A stretch of 64,000 nt of DNA from Elasticomyces elasticus (GCA_035926095.1 JAVRQT010000016.1:744001-808000), one strand, 5' to 3'; numbered from the stretch's first letter, positions 19,783-31,222 are shown. A program made the numbers and translations. Notes: generated from the sequence alone by a model not told the origin.

Positions 19783-22700
19783 TCACCTCTTCTTCTTCCT
19801 ATGACTGGGATCTCTGCCATCCTTGTCAAGTCTCCTGATCACAGGCGGCACGAACGGCACGTCCTTCAGCATTGTCTCCATCAAATCAACCATGTACGCG
19901 TCAACATGCCCTCGAGCCTCTCCTTCATCCTCGCCATCGAGAGTCACACCAGGTCCGAACACACGCGCGACAGAAGTGCCTTTGCTTGATCGCTCGGCGA
20001 ACTCCTCTGCGTCCTGATTCTCCTCCTTGCGTGCGGCCTCTGCAGCCTGAACGTCCTCTCGATCTTCGACAGACGCGATAGCTTGATTGGCGGTCCTGTC
20101 GTCAGCACCAAGGAAGCGATCGATGGCGCCGGAAAGCTCATTGCCATCTTCGTCGAGCTCTTCAACGTCCGCCTGGCGAGATGGTTGCTCGTACTCGGTT
20201 GTGAAATGACCCTCCTGGATGACTGCCTGATCAAGCAAGCTCTTCTGCGTAGCACGACGCAGGATGTTCTCCTCGACCGTCTTCTCGCTCACCATCTTGT
20301 AGACCTCGACGTTGCGTACTTGGCCGATACGATGCGCGCGATCCATACATTGTCTGTCCATCTGCGGGTTCCAGTCAAGGTCGTAGAAGATGACAGACGA
20401 TGCACCAGTCAAATTCAGGCCAACGCCGCCAGCGCGGGAAGAGAGGATCATGCACTGATACTTCGAGTCCGAACGATTGAACTCCGAAGAGTAGAGCATA
20501 CGGCGCTCGACTGGTGTACTGCCGTCCAACCGCAGATATGGTAAGCCTAGAAGGTTGAGGAATTGTTCGAGGATGTTGAGCTGAGCAGTCATTTGTGTGA
20601 AGATCAAACTGCGCGATCCCTTGGCTTGGAGTTCACGCAAAAGCTTGGATAGACGCTGCAGCTTGCCGGAGTCGTAAACTAGAAGACGGGAGTCTGGGAA
20701 GACGATGCTGGTGCGGCTGCGAGCTTCGTGTGCGAAGTCAGAGTCGAGAGGATACGCATTGCTTGCGCGGAGAAGCTGTTGCGAATGAGGCGTGATGGCT
20801 TGGCCGAGTACAGGCGCAGTTGCCGTGGGCGTGCAGAAGGCGAAGCGAGTCAACGTATCATGCATTGTCTCGGCGTAGCTGTCCAAGCACGCCACATCAC
20901 GTTGCAGACGGGAGTCTTGCGCGACGTGCCAGTCAGACAGGTGCTCGAATTGGAGTGGGCGTCGACCTAGTGGAAGCCACGCACGCATGTGGCCACTAGA
21001 CTGATGAGGCTGCCGACTGCGAGCGGTGAACTGGTAAGTTTGGCCGGTCTTGATAGTGAGCGTCTCCACCAAATCAGCACCGTACACGGGCCCGTCGTTC
21101 AGTGATTCTTCGGTCAATCGAATGCAATCGCGGAGTTGCTGCAGCTTCCGCTCGCGCTGACGCAGGCGCTGAAGCATCAGACAGCCGGATGGGTTGCTAA
21201 GATCGGGCACAGGCGTCGCTTTCTGCTCGAGCGTGTGTACTTGGCGATGAAGTAGATGTATGGCTGTAAGCTGCTTGCTTCGCTGCAGACCATTCTTCTT
21301 CCGCATTTCGCGGCTGGCGATGACCAAACGGCTTGAAAGGTCAATGGGCTCGCCGAGCAGCTTCCTCACAAGTGATTCCTTGACAGCAAAGGGTTCGATC
21401 GGTGACAGCTCCATCGCATAGCTCGTCTGGATTGGTCTCGGGTCGAACAGGTCTGGATGATTGCATACTTTTCGCAGATTCAGCAGCACGCTGCCAGCAG
21501 TGATGGCATTACCCTTCGCCAAGCTCTCGCGTGTGCTAGCCAAGCCCATATACTCCTGATAGAGCTGCCGCTGCCTCTTGCTGAGCTTGCAGACAACCAC
21601 CGACTCCGTCTTCTGTGGCAGATCTTTCTCGACCTCTGACTTCAGTCGCCGAAGCAGAAACGGTCGAAGCGAGATGTGGAGCTGGTCAACAACCTTCTGC
21701 GCCTCAGCAGACAGCGAGCTGACACCACGATCGAAAATCTCTTTGACCGGTTCTTTCCAGTTCGACAAGAATAGCTCCAGATCGCCATGAGCGGGATCAT
21801 CGTCGCCGGCAGTCAAGAACGTGAGCAGAGACCACAGTTCCGTGAGTGAGTTCTGCAATGGCGTACCCGTAAGCAGCAGTCGTGCCTTGGTCTTCAAGCG
21901 AATGAGTGACATGAATCGCTGGCTCTGAAAGTTCCGAATGTTGTGGGCCTCATCTAGCACCATGTAATGCCACGAAACGTTGCGAATAGCACTAATGTCT
22001 GCCAGTGCCGTGTTGTAGCTCATGATCACGACATTGTATCCGCGCTTTCCTAGCTCCTCGTGATGTGGGTCGTTGACCCATCCTTTGCGCTTGATCGCTC
22101 GCTCCTCTGCCGTGCCGTAGTATCCAAGCACGCGAAAGCCAGGCAGGAACTTATTGAACTCAGTGACCCAATTGAGGATGACGGAGGTAGGCACGATGAC
22201 AAGGTGAGTCTCCCACACGTCGTGCTGTTCGGCAATGTGAGCTAAAAGAGCGATAGTCTGGATGGTTTTGCCGAGACCCATCTCATCTGCGAGTATGCCG
22301 TTGATGCCGTTTCGCTTAAGCGAGGCAAGCCAGTCCAAGCCGGCATGCTGGTATGATCGAAGGGTGCCACGAAGTAACTGTGGTATTGGCACCATCTGCT
22401 TGCCAGTCATGGTCTGTACCTCCGTGCTAGGACTGCGAAGCATCGGCTCCTGCGCAACGCTGTCAATAGGCTGAGGCGAGCTACGCATGTCGTGATCAGC
22501 AGGCGGAGTCGGAGCGGTCTCGTGTACTGCCGGAATCATATCTTCATGAGTCTCTATCAGATGCTCCTGCGCACCAGCTTGAGCATCGCCGTTGTCGTCG
22601 GAGACAGGCTCGATAGTGCGATCTCGCTCATCGCCGCCAGCACTAGTAGATGGTGTAGGCAAGGTCAGGGCACTCTTGATCTCTTTGTTTGCGAAGAGTA

Positions 22701-25068
22701 AGCCCAGCGTAGAAGTCTGCGCTACCTCTTCCTCGTCGTCCGACCCTTCCTCGCCGGAGGCCGCATCGCCACCATCCTCGTCAGAACTATCCATGTCCTC
22801 ATCAGAATCGTACATCTCTTCGGACTCGTCATCGGAAAGCTTGAGCTCTGCCTCGGCCATGTCGAGGTCATCAGATGGCGAGTGGCGGGATCGTCTTGGA
22901 GCTGCAGAAGCAGCGTCGCCCGTAACAACTCCGTCGTCGGTCTCGTCGTTGGCGATGGGCATATAGTCCTTCGTGTCCTCCTGAGGCTCATCCCCGTCCT
23001 CGTCGCCAGACATGGGCATCGGAGATGCGGCTTCATCTGGGTGGCTCGCTGCATGGTCTACATGATGGTTAGCGACTCCATCGCTAGCGGCTACGGTTCG
23101 ATCTTCAGCAGTAGTGGCAGAGGCAGCAGGCGTGGCAAACGAGTTGATGGACAGGTCTAATGCAGTATTAGCGGTGCTCTCCCGTGCTGTCTCCGTAGTG
23201 TCGGCAGTGGCATTGGCAGTGGCATTGGCGGACAGCTCGTCCAGCTCCATTCCAGTAGGGCCAGTCTCGTCGTCCGTATCCTGATCCTGGCGGTCCGGAG
23301 GCTCAGCATCGCGGTGCTTGAGATAATCAGCCAAAGCATCGCCAACCAGCTCTCCCGACTCATCTCCCTCATCAGCATCATCCTCATCCGATTCACTCAT
23401 GTTCTCCTCTTCATCATCCTCATCATCTCCATCTTCATCTTCGTCCTCATCCTCCCCAACCTCACTACCCTCATCACCCGCCCGCTGTCTCGCTACCATA
23501 GCCTCAGCTTTCTCGAGTTGCTTCTGCAAGCGCTCCTGACGCTTAGCATCCTCCTCGGCTTCCCACCTGACTTTACGTAGCTGATCGACATGCGCTGACA
23601 CCATCTCCCACTTCCCACGCACATCAATGACGACCTGCCGGTAGATTAACTTGAAGATTCGCTCCTCTTCAGCCAGAAGATCCTCCTCAGTTGGTCCTCG
23701 CAATACCTTCCACCGCTCCACAGCCTCGATCGCGACCTTCTTGGCCAGAGCGCGATGTCGATCTTTCTCACGCTCCTGGAGTAGGCGAAAGTACTCCGCA
23801 TGAGCGGCCAAGTGGTCAAAGTGGCCATACTGTGGATCCGGCTCGTCCTGGACGTATATGCTGCAGTCCTCTCTAGTCAGAAGACCACCCGGCTGCGCAG
23901 CTTTGACGAGTCTCTTCCGCACTCCAGCTTCTTCTACAGCTAAACGTTGATCCTTGGCTTTAAACTCTGCAGCCGTTGGTGGACCACGTTCGAGCTCTAG
24001 ATATGGTAGTTGTCGCTCTTGGAATTCGAAAGGTTCGATAAGTTGGGAAAGGTTGAGCTGCGGCGGTCGTGGCGGCGAAGGAGGCACTGCGTGTGGATGC
24101 GGGTGGGGTATTAATGACTGCTTGCCAAATCGTAGCTTGATTTTTGGTGGAGGGCCTGCTACAGCTGGTGACGGCGCTGCATTACTTGCTCGGTGCGGTT
24201 TGCGGTTTGGCACTGGCGATGCTGCCCGTCGAGACTGCGGCGATGCAGTGATACTGCGTTTACGCTTGTGGCTGCGTTTGTCTGGCTTAGCTGCCTCCTC
24301 TTCCTCGGGGTCGAACGATCTAGTAGGCGCCAGAGCATGGATCTTGGCCCTGAGCTCTGCAATCTTCTTACTTGACGGGCTCAGTGACCTCCTCCTGGCA
24401 CTCGAGCTGCTCGAAGGCCGCGCATCACCTGCACCATCCACTTGTGCAATCTTGCCGCGCGAGGCCGGCCGCACATCGGCCTTCTTTTTCACCTCCACAA
24501 CCTTGTCCGTCTGCTTCTTCTGCCGCGGACTCGTGCGTTTCGGTCCTGCATTGAGCTCCTTGTTCATGCGCCCGCTCTTACGCACGCCATCAACGGAGAG
24601 TGAGGTCGGCCCCACAGCTTCGAACTTCTTCCATGGCGGACTCGGTGGCCTCGATTTGGCCATAGACTGACTCGTGCTTCGCGCTCGACTCGGACCTTCA
24701 GACTCACTCACTGGCGCGCTTGGGTTGAATCGCGCGGATATGCGCCGACCATCCGCGGTCTTCAATGTGGTGGCCTCGACCGTGCCAAACTGCCATGGCG
24801 GCGACACTCCACGCTTGCGCTTCTTATGTGGCCGGTCTGTTGACTCTGCGCCGCCAACTGTATCTGTCGCTTCTGACTCCCTTCTCCGGCTACTCGGAGG
24901 CGGATCAGGTCGAAGCGTCGTGGCCGTCTCACTCGTGGCATCCTGCGGAGCGAATACGTCATCTTCGTCTTGTGGTTTTGGCGTATCTGAAGCATCCTCT
25001 TGCGCCTGTAATAATATGTCTGCGTCTCGTAGCGTGTCGTGAAACATCTCCGCTCCGGATCCCGCCAT
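19783..25068 (-). CDS. SWR1: SWR1 chromatin remodeller, helicase subunit
   Basis: Catalytic ATPase of the SWR1 complex, which swaps nucleosomal H2A for H2A.Z. Single exon, 1761 residues, slightly long for the family because of low-complexity linkers. In order: a Ser/Pro/Arg-rich N terminus; an HSA domain at about residues 410-510 that docks actin-related proteins; strongly acidic tracts near 536-572 and 754-780, fitting histone binding; a Snf2 ATPase lobe with Walker A DEMGLGKT (Lys934) and the DEAH box (Asp1039 in LDEAHN); a long insertion between the lobes typical of the INO80/SWR1 class; and the second lobe at about 1490-1620 ('SLIFTQMTAQLNILEQFL', 'RAGGVGLNLTGA', 'DRAHRIGQ'). All helicase motifs are intact. 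Nuclear. It is divergent from the complex I gene, 344 bp away. Confidence 0.97.
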   Translation of the reverse strand: MAGSGAEMFHDTLRDADILLQAQEDASDTPKPQDEDDVFAPQDATSETATTLRPDPPPSSRRRESEATDTVGGAESTDRPHKKRKRGVSPPWQFGTVEATTLKTADGRRISARFNPSAPVSESEGPSRARSTSQSMAKSRPPSPPWKKFEAVGPTSLSVDGVRKSGRMNKELNAGPKRTSPRQKKQTDKVVEVKKKADVRPASRGKIAQVDGAGDARPSSSSSARRRSLSPSSKKIAELRAKIHALAPTRSFDPEEEEAAKPDKRSHKRKRSITASPQSRRAASPVPNRKPHRASNAAPSPAVAGPPPKIKLRFGKQSLIPHPHPHAVPPSPPRPPQLNLSQLIEPFEFQERQLPYLELERGPPTAAEFKAKDQRLAVEEAGVRKRLVKAAQPGGLLTREDCSIYVQDEPDPQYGHFDHLAAHAEYFRLLQEREKDRHRALAKKVAIEAVERWKVLRGPTEEDLLAEEERIFKLIYRQVVIDVRGKWEMVSAHVDQLRKVRWEAEEDAKRQERLQKQLEKAEAMVARQRAGDEGSEVGEDEDEDEDGDDEDDEEENMSESDEDDADEGDESGELVGDALADYLKHRDAEPPDRQDQDTDDETGPTGMELDELSANATANATADTTETARESTANTALDLSINSFATPAASATTAEDRTVAASDGVANHHVDHAASHPDEAASPMPMSGDEDGDEPQEDTKDYMPIANDETDDGVVTGDAASAAPRRSRHSPSDDLDMAEAELKLSDDESEEMYDSDEDMDSSDEDGGDAASGEEGSDDEEEVAQTSTLGLLFANKEIKSALTLPTPSTSAGGDERDRTIEPVSDDNGDAQAGAQEHLIETHEDMIPAVHETAPTPPADHDMRSSPQPIDSVAQEPMLRSPSTEVQTMTGKQMVPIPQLLRGTLRSYQHAGLDWLASLKRNGINGILADEMGLGKTIQTIALLAHIAEQHDVWETHLVIVPTSVILNWVTEFNKFLPGFRVLGYYGTAEERAIKRKGWVNDPHHEELGKRGYNVVIMSYNTALADISAIRNVSWHYMVLDEAHNIRNFQSQRFMSLIRLKTKARLLLTGTPLQNSLTELWSLLTFLTAGDDDPAHGDLELFLSNWKEPVKEIFDRGVSSLSAEAQKVVDQLHISLRPFLLRRLKSEVEKDLPQKTESVVVCKLSKRQRQLYQEYMGLASTRESLAKGNAITAGSVLLNLRKVCNHPDLFDPRPIQTSYAMELSPIEPFAVKESLVRKLLGEPIDLSSRLVIASREMRKKNGLQRSKQLTAIHLLHRQVHTLEQKATPVPDLSNPSGCLMLQRLRQRERKLQQLRDCIRLTEESLNDGPVYGADLVETLTIKTGQTYQFTARSRQPHQSSGHMRAWLPLGRRPLQFEHLSDWHVAQDSRLQRDVACLDSYAETMHDTLTRFAFCTPTATAPVLGQAITPHSQQLLRASNAYPLDSDFAHEARSRTSIVFPDSRLLVYDSGKLQRLSKLLRELQAKGSRSLIFTQMTAQLNILEQFLNLLGLPYLRLDGSTPVERRMLYSSEFNRSDSKYQCMILSSRAGGVGLNLTGASSVIFYDLDWNPQMDRQCMDRAHRIGQVRNVEVYKMVSEKTVEENILRRATQKSLLDQAVIQEGHFTTEYEQPSRQADVEELDEDGNELSGAIDRFLGADDRTANQAIASVEDREDVQAAEAARKEENQDAEEFAERSSKGTSVARVFGPGVTLDGEDEGEARGHVDAYMVDLMETMLKDVPFVPPVIRRLDKDGRDPSHRKKKR

Positions 25069-25412
25069 CCCAACTTTTATACAAGCTCCCTCACAATGCT
25101 GACCCCCTCTTTCATCTTCAGCCTCGCGTTACCATCACTAAGATGTGTATGCAGAGGTAGGTGTTGACTCGGTGAATGTCCTTGTGAATTCTGAGCTCGA
25201 GGCGGTGCCTCGTCGTGGAGTTGTGAGTCGTCCAAGTTCGTGATGATGTGCGGAACGCGATGTCTTCCGGAAGGGAGGCTGCGAGATTGTGGAAACGTGA
25301 CGCTAGCTCCGGCGCCAAGACCATTCAGCGACGACAACATCGACTTCTCGGTAGCAGCAACACCACGATCATTGGCGAAGCATTGTGCTAGGCCACGACC
25401 TCCTGTCCCATC
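25069..25412. promoter_or_regulatory. Divergent promoter region SWR1/NDUFB8
   Basis: 344 bp between the divergent start codons of SWR1 and NDUFB8. No other gene fits. Shared control is possible but unproven. Confidence 0.5.
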
Positions 25413-26266
25413 ATGGCCCCCGGTCTCGCCTTGCTGCAAAAGCAACTTGCGAGCCGCCTCGCAGCGCAAACCCTCCGACAGACCGCGATCACTCGTACCC
25501 GCATACTCCCCATCGCGCAACGAAGCTATGCGTCTGCCAAGCGACGACCTGCAATTGATGGACAGTCCGGATCGTACGTTGAGCAGGCGCAGGAGGATCT
25601 GGGGACCGTGACTGAGGACCCGAACATGGTATGCAGCTCGGTGTGAGATGGGAGAGGCATTGGAGCTTGCTCAAGGAGCCATGGGAGATGTCCACGAGGA
25701 ACTCAGAGGCTATAGGAGAGACATAGACTGACCGAATACCTGTGCAGAATGGCAACTACCCGGACCCATCGCTCACATCGGCATTGCCCATCAAGAGGCA
25801 GTTCCGTGATCCATATGCAGACTGGTATGCCTCTTGAAGTAACACCAAAAGTGCTCTCGCTCACACGTACTTCAGGTGGGACAAGCAAGAACGCCGCAAC
25901 TATGGCGAAGTATTACACGAAGACAATGACATCCTCGGCATCTTCTCGCCGGAAGAGTACACACATGTCACGCCAGGATGGGGAGCTATTCAGATCGTAC
26001 GCTTCCCACGCGATATATGTGCTGAGATTGTCATACTAACGATGCAACGTAGAGTTGCTTTGTCGTAGCATTCTGCTCACTCTGCCTCGTTGTCAGGCAG
26101 TACTACCCGGACAGAGTACGTTCGTTCAATGGCTTAATCACGATACCTTTGCTTATGTTTCCTCCAGGTATCCGCACCACGCACATTCCCAGACGGGCTC
26201 GAGAAGGAGCTTGGCGGACCGCTCGGTGTCCGCGCAGCAGTGACGGAGTTCGACGATGCTTCATAA
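25413..26266 (+). CDS. NDUFB8: NADH:ubiquinone oxidoreductase subunit NDUFB8 (ASHI-type)
   Basis: Accessory subunit of the membrane arm of mitochondrial complex I. Five exons: 25413-25628, 25748-25824, 25876-25996, 26053-26115, 26168-26266; introns 119, 51, 56 and 52 nt; 191 residues. The N terminus is rich in Arg, Gln, Ala and Thr with almost no acids, fitting a mitochondrial presequence. The conserved block 'IKRQFRDPYADWWDKQERRN' is completed by splicing TG to GTGG, and 'HEDNDILGIFSPEEYTHVTPG' follows in the same exon. One membrane helix ('CFVVAFCSLCLVV') precedes the family end 'YYPDRVSAPRTFPDGLEKEL'. All junctions preserve phase. Head-to-head with SWR1. Confidence 0.94.
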
Positions 26267-26943
26267 GTCGAGGGTGGCAGCCGCAGCAGCAAGACTGATA
26301 CGGCGATGTACATGTCACAATTTATCATACCGGTCAGCACATCAAGCCGCTGCATTACATTCCAACCAAACATTTCTCCTGGGTTACACATATGCAAAGT
26401 CATTGTGCCGTACAGCCTGGTCAGCTTTGTTCTCCGGGTATGCGAATGATTATATGTTGCCGGCGAAGCCGATGGTGGCATGAGTAGCTGTTGTATTCAC
26501 AAGGTACAGATGGCTCAATGTACACTCACTTGGCCGACTCCCGGTCTTGGAGATTGATTACCATTCACTGCCATTCATTGCGCCTCGTCTATTGGCACGT
26601 GATTGGATTTCGCCACATCCATGTGGGGAAGTTACTGCGGGAACATCGCAGCGGGCCAACTGCGAAGCATGCGATGATGCTTGATCGGCAAGGACAGCGC
26701 CTTGGCTTCAGTCATCACTTTCTCAGATGGTTGGCATGCGCGCAGCTTCGCCTCCTTGCATTAGTACAAATACCCTCCCTACTCGTTCCTGGAACTACGT
26801 TTCACAAATCACGACCTGCGCCACTTCCAAGTATCCAAGGCTGAACGAACTAGCAAACGAGCATAGCCGCATAGTAACCACCCATATCTGCGACTCCCTC
26901 AGCACGCACCTCATCCTGATCGCATACACACACGACCACCAAG
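26267..26943. other. Intergenic, promoter of the next gene
   Basis: 677 bp between NDUFB8 and the secreted Gly/Ser-rich protein, both on the plus strand. The stretch just before 26944 is pyrimidine/A-rich (CACACACGACCACCAAG), like a fungal 5' leader. No gene recognised. Confidence 0.45.
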
Positions 26944-27672
26944 ATGAAGTTTCTTCAGGTCCTCCTCTTTCTGCTCGGCTTCATCACAACCATACACGCA
27001 CTCGCGTTGCCCTCATCACTTGAGACCATCTCAGAAGCAGCCAAAGAGTTGTACAAGCGCAAGGGCGGAGGTTCAGGTGGAGGACGCGGAGGCAGTAGCT
27101 CATCCAGCAGTGGTAGCACAAGCTCAGGCTCTTCGTCTGGCTCTCGAACAGGTTCATCGGGTTCCAGCTCGGGCTCGAGAGGCAGCACACCTTCCTATGG
27201 CGGCGGGCGATACTATGGCGGCGGTGCCGCGGCACCCTACAAGGCAGGCGGTCGCTCACCGGGTGGTGTAGCGCCGTACTTCCTCGCAGGTGGTGCTCTT
27301 GCCTTCTTCCCCGGTCTCTGGCTCTACGGCGCGTACGCCTATCCTTACTATGGTCTCCATTCCTACCACAACAACACCAGCAACCGCAACGAGTCGATGC
27401 CAGTGCAATGCTACTGTGCCAACTACAACCCGTGTGGATGCGACAACAACACCGATAGCTCTTACCTCGACACGGTTGCAAATAACCAGTCCGTGTCCCG
27501 CGTCGCCAAGGTCAACGGTACCGACACCCTGCTCATCAACGGTACGCTCGAGAACGGTACGGGTGATGCAACCCAGTCTAGTGGAGCGGGCAACCTGGGT
27601 CAGAGCTTTGCGGAGATGAGTGGGTTCTGGATCGTCGTCGCTGGCGTGGGCTATACGATGTGGTTCATGTGA
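26944..27672 (+). CDS. Secreted or surface Gly/Ser-rich protein (DUF7732-like)
   Basis: A 242-residue intronless protein. A signal peptide is clear (residues 1-21, 'MKFLQVLLFLLGFITTIHAL'). It is followed by a basic junction, a Gly/Ser-rich segment (about 40-85) and the conserved hydrophobic block 'PYFLAGGALAFFPGLWLYGA', which marks a family widespread in Pezizomycotina and lately catalogued as DUF7732. Next come a cysteine cluster (CYCANYNPCGC) and several N-x-S/T sequons. The C terminus is hydrophobic ('GFWIVVAGVGYTMWFM') after a Ser/Gly region, consistent with a GPI-anchor signal or a final membrane helix. Function unknown; the cell wall or plasma membrane is the likely location. Confidence 0.78.
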   Translation: MKFLQVLLFLLGFITTIHALALPSSLETISEAAKELYKRKGGGSGGGRGGSSSSSSGSTSSGSSSGSRTGSSGSSSGSRGSTPSYGGGRYYGGGAAAPYKAGGRSPGGVAPYFLAGGALAFFPGLWLYGAYAYPYYGLHSYHNNTSNRNESMPVQCYCANYNPCGCDNNTDSSYLDTVANNQSVSRVAKVNGTDTLLINGTLENGTGDATQSSGAGNLGQSFAEMSGFWIVVAGVGYTMWFM

Positions 27673-28592
27673 AGTCACTCATGGTGGCTTGTGTTACATG
27701 ATGTCGACAGGAAATGTTGCTTCCTCAGGCCATCAAATGCATGTTGGCGGCGTTCGGTTACCTGAGGAGATTTTGGGAATACCACGGAAAGCGGATGGCA
27801 TTTTGGGACGGAGTCTAGCGCCAACAGGTGCTTGACGTTGGGCGATGCCCTTTCTTGTATACAGTTGTTATGATGTCAATGACCCATACACTTTTATCTC
27901 AAGCTCTACCATCTGTTGAGCGGCTGTTGACATTTCATAGGTTTATTTTCGTCCTATCCTACACACCAGACACTACTTTACCTTGCTGTACATCTTTTCG
28001 AAGTCCAGTAAGTATCGAAGCAACAAGTTACTGCCGAATGTGATAGTGGAAGTCTACACGACAACAACCAATCTCTTGATTCTGTTGACTTACTAGATGG
28101 CGCGGTCTCTGATCCCAAGGATAAGAACTGTTACAAGCACAAGTTCGGCTACTTCAGCTGCTGCGCCATCCTTGAGAGAAATTCTACGTCGGCAATAGAT
28201 AATTTCTTTGACCCTTGCAGTGTGCAGCAGCGTCGCCAAACCTCTACGGCGTTTGTGTACATGGCGGACGGATGTTGTCCTTTCTCGTTACAACTACCGC
28301 CATATCGGCGCTTACACGTGTCACCAGATCTAGCGACTTCGTCAAACTCTTGGTCCCTGCAGGTACCGTACCAAGTAGTACACTTCAGCCAAGTGTTCGT
28401 CCTTCATTGGCTAACTGCCCAACGACAACCATACTCAGCTATATCTTGCACGCTGGACTTGAGGATGTCGATGTCTGCTGTGCCGCATTGATGCGTGCGC
28501 GCTTACAGTGCGATCTACTTAAATCGCCCAAGTCCTGCTGTTTGGAGGAGCTCTGAATCCATTCAAGCAGATCCTACAGAAGTACTATATCG
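27673..28592. other. Intergenic
   Basis: 920 bp between two plus-strand genes. Small overlapping frames near 28215-28556 show no family pattern. It should include the DUF3176 promoter. Nothing else is supported. Confidence 0.45.
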
Positions 28593-30812
28593 ATGGAAGA
28601 CCACTCCGGGCCCGGCGCTGCACGAGAGTCTATCAAAGATGGTCACAACCACGCCAGCCCTGTTGCAAAACCTTCGCCGATCTCTACAGGGCTCCTCGAG
28701 CATGCTCGACCAGCCGTAGCGGCTGTGCAGCCGATACGACAGGATGCTGGGCGGAATCAAACTGTGGCCAACATAGGCCCGCCGGAGATCATGCTACCAT
28801 CCTCTCCAACTGCAAGACAGGGTCCGATAGTCGCGACTGGCGCTTCGACGTGGTCCGGACCACCAGAGCTCACCCAAGGAGCGCCAAACAACTCGTTGAG
28901 ATCTAGGACCACTCTAGACGTATCAAACACCAGTTCCAACCATTCGGGCCCCACTGGCGTCGACTCTTGGTCAAAGGACGACGAGGCTGCATACGAGAAG
29001 AGCGCTACAGGTGCAGGATACCAGCAAAAACATTTATGGGTCCATAAGATCATAGACTCCTGGTATGCATAGTCCTTTGCTTGCGCTTTTGCTCTCACCA
29101 TGTTTATGCTGGAATGCGCACTTTTGGCTTGGAGCCAGAACAAAGCGCTGTCTACTTGGACTTGGGATATTCAGCTTAGCTCGCTCCTGGCTCTTCTGGA
29201 CACAGCTCTAGTGTCCAGCCTAACATTTGCGCTGGTGAACTGCATGGGTCAGTTGAAATGGCTCTGGGTTCACGATCATGACGAGCTACTGGTGTGGCTT
29301 GATAGAATGACACAAGGATCGACCGCATTTGGCGCCTTGTCACTGCTCTACCATTTGGCCCCTATCAGATTATGGCGGTAATCCTCCCTCATTCCCGTGC
29401 CTCCTCACGTGGCACTGACAACGTCATAGGAGCTGGTCAGCCGTGGGCGCCCTCGCGGTCGTTGCCCTTTTGGGTACGAGCCTCTTCACTCAGAACGTCG
29501 TGACCCAGAGATTCGTCACCGATTCGACTCCTGGGACACTGTCTCGGATCAGCAGGGGCCAAGTGTACGATCAGTGGTTCAAAGGTTCAGGGTCGGGCAG
29601 AGAAGTACCGATTGCAGAGTTAATGGCTGCTGCAACAACAGGCTTCGCGGTTCCCTTTTCCAACTCCGGAGGCTATTTCGATGATACTGCAGCCCGCTAT
29701 ACCTGTCCAACGGGGAACTGTACGTTCGGCGCATACAGCTCGCTCAGTATCTGTGCTCACTGCACCAACTCATCTGGCAATGTGTCGACATATGGTGATT
29801 ATGCGCAGATGTCAGACGGATCTATCAGCCTAGACGCGAGCGCTCTGCTCAACATCACCTCTGATCTGGACTATCCAGATGAATCATCCATTCCCGGGGT
29901 AGGACCTCTGATAGTGCACTACAAGGCACTTGCTTGGGGTTTCGGCGACGTATACGGACCCGCATCTGTCGAGTGCGCTGCTTGGTGGTGCGTAGAGACC
30001 TACGAGTCGGAAGTTGTCTCGAACATCTTGACAGAGACAACGTTGACCAACTTCACCAACACCAACGCGACAATCCAAGGTTTCTACGATGGCAAAGATG
30101 ATATCGTACTAAATGCTCCAACTTGTTATGTCGACGACTTGGAGTACAATGACGCTGCTACCTGCACCTTCAACGTGACTGCTGGATCACATAATGCAAT
30201 TCAGAACTTCTTGTCTGTTGGCGTTTTGGGCAGTCCAGCCTTCCTCAGCGGCTATCAGAAGCGCGCCACGAACGACTCGGATGATGGATGGGACACAACA
30301 TCGTTCGCCGCTCAGATGCTTGGAGCACCATGCGCTTTCGACGACCCAAACGTTCACGATTGCAACCCAGACCTTGGACAGGGCCTGTCCGACGCTTTCT
30401 ACAACATGACTGCATACATGTCACATTCAATCAGGAACAGCGCCTCTGGTACGGATTCTTACGGTCGGTCGACTTCGTCCACTTATCGCTTCCACATCAG
30501 GTATGGAGAGCACTACATTGTAACTTGATCATGTTTGCTGATCTGCACAGGTGGGCATGGATCACGTACCCTGCTGTCACGCTGACCATCGCAATAACTT
30601 TTGTTGCGGGTACGATCGTTGCAAGTCGTGGCAAGAGATGTTGGAAGGCCTCAATCCTCCCAGCTGTCCTCCACGGGCTACGCACAAACAGTGACGAGGA
30701 CTGCAGGCGTCTAGCAGAACCTGCGGCCATGCGTCATGAGGCGGGTCGTAGGAAGGTGAGACTTGAGAGCTGGGAAGGGAGCCTGGTTTGGCGGTCGCCA
30801 AAAGAGCCGTGA
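28593..30812 (+). CDS. DUF3176 membrane protein with an in-frame TAG in the first membrane segment
   Basis: Fungal DUF3176 family, function unknown: N-terminal cytosolic region, three membrane segments, a large glycosylated ectodomain, and a last membrane segment with a cytosolic tail. Exons: 28593-29377, 29430-30500, 30551-30812, with introns of 52 and 50 nt. In the first exon the frame runs on through a single TAG at 29070-29072. The codons on both sides encode one continuous hydrophobic helix ('SFACAFALTMFMLECALLAW' follows the stop). The family signature 'LVNCMGQLKWLWVHDHDELL' and the C-terminal 'WITYPAVTLTIAITFVAGTI' are intact. Reading through the stop would give 705 residues. Splicing a possible 72-nt intron (29063-29134) keeps the frame, gives 681 residues and removes both the stop and most of that helix. 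So it is a nonsense allele, an alternatively spliced gene, or carries a base error. Confidence 0.75.
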
Positions 30813-31222
30813 TATCTGCATCGTTACCGAATAATGGACCCCTGTACCTTACATTAAACGTGGATCTGAGTCTTGGTTGTCGCGCCTACACCCCTGCTCT
30901 CCTTAACGGCTATCGTTGGTTTCGAGCACCAGATAATTCCTCAGTAGCATGCGCGGTCATCTTGAGCCAAAGACGAGGAAGTGAAGGGGGCCACAATGAA
31001 CCACGCTCAAGCTCAGTTTACGAGTCGGTTGCTATTGATTCGTTCTTATTCGCAGCCTTGCCAATGCTCTTGATCTGATCCGTCTCTACAAGGCAGTGCC
31101 TGGCACACGAGTACCTCTCGTTGCATTCCCTCGGCTTCCTAGCACTCTTAGCCTACCATAGCAGTTACAAAATGTGTCATCCTCGTCATTATCACCACAA
31201 AGATCCTACTTGCAACACCCAC
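30813..31222. other. Intergenic, convergent 3' ends
   Basis: 410 bp between the DUF3176 gene and the Clr2 stop. No gene recognised. Confidence 0.5.
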
